8,100 nt of DNA from DAOTTX01 sp034437515 (GTDB lineage Bacteria; Chloroflexota; Anaerolineae; Aggregatilineales; Phototrophicaceae): positions 1-8,100 of the forward strand of contig DAOTTX010000071.1 in the NCBI GenBank assembly GCA_034437515.1, read 5' to 3'. Numbering within the stretch: position 1 is the first letter of the stretch; every line of letters starts with the position of its first letter. The notes beneath the pieces are model-generated. The model was not told where the DNA came from. It saw only the letters and a program-made list of their open reading frames with translations, and did not search any database. Shown piece after piece: positions 5,644 through 8,100 of this stretch. Both the position numbers and the translations under genes were made by a program.

Positions 5644-7211
5644 ACTATCTAAACAGTCTACTGCTATTCCTGTTGCTCACAATGACGCCCGTTGCCAGCG
5701 CACAAACCGACCCGCAACCGCGCTCCTGTGCGCATACAATGGCACAGCATCTACCGCAGACCGACGTCTTTATCGCGACTCGCACCGATGCCACCTACCT
5801 CGACCAGCTTGACCGACTCTTTGCACAGATTACGTCTGCACTGCCGGAGGCGACGACACAAACCATCACCCTACGCCAACTCATTAATGACCTCGTCGCT
5901 CCTGAGATCGGCCTTGATGTGACCGCAATCGTCGATACCTGGCTGGGGAACTGTATCGCCATTGGCATCAAACAAGTCGAGTATTTGCTGGATGACGACC
6001 CCGCCAACGACGCAGAAACGACCTTTTACCTCGCCGCCGAGATCGAGAACCAATCACTAGCGACCTTATCATTAAGTGCCTTAGGTCTCGTCAATGAAGC
6101 CATGAGCGAGGAACGCGAATCGTTTACTATATACACCAACCCAGCCGAACAGACCACAATCACCCTGAGCGACGAAATGGCATTGGTCAGCATCGGCGAA
6201 ACCGATCCTCTGCTAAACGTCGAAGCACCTCTCGGTGAACGGTCCACGTTCATTGATGCACTGGCGGAACTGCCGGTTAACCCATACGATCTCATCGTCT
6301 ATGATACGACCTCGTCGTTTTTACGCTGGTTCGGTGCAGACCCAGCCATCGAAGAAATTTTGACCGCTGTTGTCCTGAACCCGGAGACGCTGGTTTCCGG
6401 CGCGATTGGCGTTCGCTTCACTGATACGGATACCCTCGTCGCCGATTTCGCGCAGTTGCGCACCATCGAAACCATGACAAGCGACCCGGCAATTGACCCG
6501 ACCTTTACCCGTTATTTCCCGGCGGATGCCTCCGCGACCGTGCAAGCGACCAATATACAAACGCTGCTTAACACCGCTGCGGGGTTGATTGCCTCTATCA
6601 GCGCGTCAGACACACCGGAGGACATACTGGCACAATTTGAGACGCTATCATCGCTCATCCTCGGCCTGGATTTGCAAAATGACATCCTCTCACTGGCACA
6701 GGGAGATTACGGCGCGTTTGTCTACGCCCCCGTCATCCCCGAAGATGGCAATCTGGAAAATCTCCCGTTGGAATATGGATTACTCTTTGAGATCACCAGC
6801 CGGGAACGTGGTCAGGCTTTGGTAGATAACGTCACCAACTCGATTGTAGAAGTCTTTGACGAGACGCACACATACAAAGAGACGTTCACCGGAGCGCGTT
6901 ATACCGTCGAAGCATCAGTTTTGCAGATCGAAGCTAATTCGTTTTATTTCGGAGTCACAGATCAATTTCTGTTTTTGGCGACGGAACCCGCCTTACAACG
7001 GCTTGTCGAGGAAACAACCGGCCTGAGCCAAACCATGTTCTACCAGCAAGCGAACGAGAATTTCCTCACAGAGCCGAATGTCGCCGTTGTGCTCAACGGT
7101 GCAGAACTCACCGACGAAGCGATCAACATCGCCAGCATTAGTCTTTCAGATTCGGCGAACAACAGTTTATTGATCCGCCTGGTGATCGAATTGGCAGCAC
7201 AGACCGGATGA
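5640..7211 (+). CDS. Secreted DUF3352-like protein of unknown function
   Basis: A 523-aa protein with a Sec signal peptide: a hydrophobic core (LLLFLLLTM) followed by VASA at 18-21, with likely cleavage before Gln22. There is no lipobox Cys, so it is probably released or otherwise held outside the membrane. The mature part resembles DUF3352 proteins common in Chloroflexota and Cyanobacteria: an LPQTDVFIATRTD start of the domain (38-50), a DTWLGNCIAIGI segment (99-110) matching the family's 'WLG-x-x-(hydrophobic)' pattern, and later repeats of 'GLLFEITSRERGQALVDN' type (region around 380-397). The assignment is by recall of the pattern, not by search. The mature chain has just two cysteines, Cys30 and Cys105, which could form a disulfide. 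Biochemical function is unknown. It starts at GTG overlapping the MFS stop (GTGA), so the two are almost certainly one operon and translationally coupled. The role may be linked to the exporter or to the envelope, but that is inference from position. Confidence 0.8.
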   Translation: MNYLNSLLLFLLLTMTPVASAQTDPQPRSCAHTMAQHLPQTDVFIATRTDATYLDQLDRLFAQITSALPEATTQTITLRQLINDLVAPEIGLDVTAIVDTWLGNCIAIGIKQVEYLLDDDPANDAETTFYLAAEIENQSLATLSLSALGLVNEAMSEERESFTIYTNPAEQTTITLSDEMALVSIGETDPLLNVEAPLGERSTFIDALAELPVNPYDLIVYDTTSSFLRWFGADPAIEEILTAVVLNPETLVSGAIGVRFTDTDTLVADFAQLRTIETMTSDPAIDPTFTRYFPADASATVQATNIQTLLNTAAGLIASISASDTPEDILAQFETLSSLILGLDLQNDILSLAQGDYGAFVYAPVIPEDGNLENLPLEYGLLFEITSRERGQALVDNVTNSIVEVFDETHTYKETFTGARYTVEASVLQIEANSFYFGVTDQFLFLATEPALQRLVEETTGLSQTMFYQQANENFLTEPNVAVVLNGAELTDEAINIASISLSDSANNSLLIRLVIELAAQTG

Positions 7212-7266
7212 AAAAATGAAGAAATGAGGGACACAGCCCGAAAGCCATGCCCCACTGATGGGTTCG

Positions 7267-7992
7267 TTAACTCTCGACCTCTGGCTCACCATCGTTGACG
7301 CGGTTGGCGAGGAAATCAATCCGCAGTATCACATCTTCATCGACGCTAGCGACGTTCGGCACCGATGGAATCGTGAGGTCGAAATCCGGATATAAGATGG
7401 TCGTCTCCGCACTGCCGCTGATCTGGTCTTCATCAGCATAGCTTGCGGTCACATCGAATGTCACCTCACGGGTGACACCTCTGATAGTCAAATCACCGAC
7501 GATCTGAAATTCCAGTTCGTCACCAACCGCGACCGCTTCAGCGATATTCGTGATCTCAGTCGGCATAAACTCGATAAACTCATACTCGTCTTGTGAGGAT
7601 TGCAGGATAAATCGTCCAATTGCTCCGTCACGACGACTGTTATCTGTACGCAAAGTCCGTGCATTGATGCGAATTTGCCCGACCTCCGAGAGCGCCGGGT
7701 CACTCAGGTTAACAAGGATGTCTCCGGCGACCTCATCTGTGCGACCGATGACGGTCGTATCCTGCCCGCCCAACACTTCCTCGATGGTAAATGACACTTC
7801 GGACTCTTCCTGTGAGATTCGGAAAACGTTCACCTCATCAGCAGAATCTTCATCCACACTGAGTTGTTGTGTATTTTCCTGTACATCCTCACTGGCGTCT
7901 TCCAATGGGCGGGTAATATATACAAACGCACCCGCCGCAACCAGGGCGAAAAGTACCCCCACAGCGAGACCGATCTTTATAGTTCGAGACAT
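7267..7992 (-). CDS. YceI-family protein, membrane-anchored
   Basis: A 241-aa protein with a short basic N-terminus and one hydrophobic helix (about 6-26, IKIGLAVGVLFALVAAGAFVY) without a clear signal peptidase site, then an acidic linker (31-53) and a YceI domain (about 55-232). YceI proteins are lipocalin-like beta-barrels that bind polyprenoid or other amphiphilic lipids. Supporting stretches are VSFTIEE (66-72), the V-G-x-x-R-I-N-A-R-T-L segment (104-114), NSRRDGAIGRFIL (118-130) with the usual N-x-x-R-D motif, FMPTEIT (142-148) and LTIRGVTREVTFDV. The predicted location is the outer face of the cytoplasmic membrane. The ATG at 7992 has a strong AGGAG 5 nt upstream. The gene is convergent with the DUF3352-like gene, with 55 bp between stops. 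Lipid ligand and physiological role are unknown. Confidence 0.9.
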   Translation of the reverse strand: MSRTIKIGLAVGVLFALVAAGAFVYITRPLEDASEDVQENTQQLSVDEDSADEVNVFRISQEESEVSFTIEEVLGGQDTTVIGRTDEVAGDILVNLSDPALSEVGQIRINARTLRTDNSRRDGAIGRFILQSSQDEYEFIEFMPTEITNIAEAVAVGDELEFQIVGDLTIRGVTREVTFDVTASYADEDQISGSAETTILYPDFDLTIPSVPNVASVDEDVILRIDFLANRVNDGEPEVES

Positions 7993-7997
7993 AGCTA

Positions 7998-8002
7998 CTC
8001 CT
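7998..8002 (-). promoter_or_regulatory. Ribosome binding site of the YceI gene
   Basis: AGGAG on the minus strand is 5 nt before the ATG at 7992 and fixes this start. Confidence 0.75.
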
Positions 8003-8022
8003 GTAAATGTTCAACGACAATC

Positions 8023-8051
8023 AATACAAACACCGGGATTTTATGTCTCAA
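8023..8051 (-). promoter_or_regulatory. Promoter candidate for the YceI gene
   Basis: On the minus strand, TTGAGA (8051-8046, 5 of 6 to consensus) and TGTATT (8028-8023, 4 of 6) are 17 bp apart. This predicts a transcript start near 8016 and a short leader of about 24 nt that includes the AGGAG. Confidence 0.4.
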
Positions 8052-8100
8052 ATCTGTAGAAATGATGAGAGAACAGACAACAGACTTTTAGATTTCACTC

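Noticed and set aside
7212..7266. Bidirectional terminator between the convergent DUF3352-like and YceI genes
   Set aside because: Only a 4-bp stem CCCA-CTGA-TGGG (near 7251-7262) without a T-run is visible, too weak to call.
1..8100. CRISPR array, tRNA or rRNA genes
   Set aside because: No regularly spaced repeats and no recognisable tRNA or rRNA sequence were seen on either strand.

Overview
The window is bacterial chromosomal DNA of moderate GC. It holds four intact genes and the remains of a fifth. The gene mix suggests a Chloroflexota (Anaerolineae-like) bacterium: a Ser/Thr kinase joined to an AAA-type ATPase, a PAS/GAF/NarL-type histidine kinase, a DUF3352-like secreted protein and a membrane-anchored YceI protein. 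This placement is inferred from protein style only; there is no rRNA or other marker.

Layout. Positions 48-1543 (minus) carry a Ser/Thr kinase-ATPase gene broken at both ends. Near its start it is split by a 149-bp non-coding element (1360-1508) with 15-bp perfect terminal inverted repeats and a perfect 6-bp target duplication (CTGCCA). Removing the element and one CTGCCA copy in silico restores an uninterrupted frame from an ATG at 1543 into the complete glycine-rich loop. At its 3' end the ATPase domain stops before any Walker B and runs into about 55 residues that resemble the C-terminus of an ISKra4-type transposase. Positions 1631-3862 (minus) encode a 743-aa soluble sensor histidine kinase with a TTG start. 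Positions 3863-4035 are a divergent promoter region with a palindrome inside the spacer of the histidine kinase promoter. Positions 4036-5643 and 5640-7211 (plus) form a two-gene unit with a 4-bp start/stop overlap: a DHA2-like MFS exporter and a secreted DUF3352-like protein. Positions 7267-7992 (minus) encode a YceI-family protein with a good ribosome binding site and a plausible promoter, convergent with the DUF3352 gene.

How the genes may work together. The histidine kinase and the broken Ser/Thr kinase point the same way, 87 bp apart, and may once have formed a signalling pair. No response regulator lies in the window, so the histidine kinase's partner is elsewhere. The exporter and the secreted protein are translationally coupled, which suggests a shared envelope role. 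I see no clear new multi-gene system. The strongest unusual signal is the short non-autonomous transposable element caught inside the kinase gene, combined with the kinase-transposase fusion at the other end.
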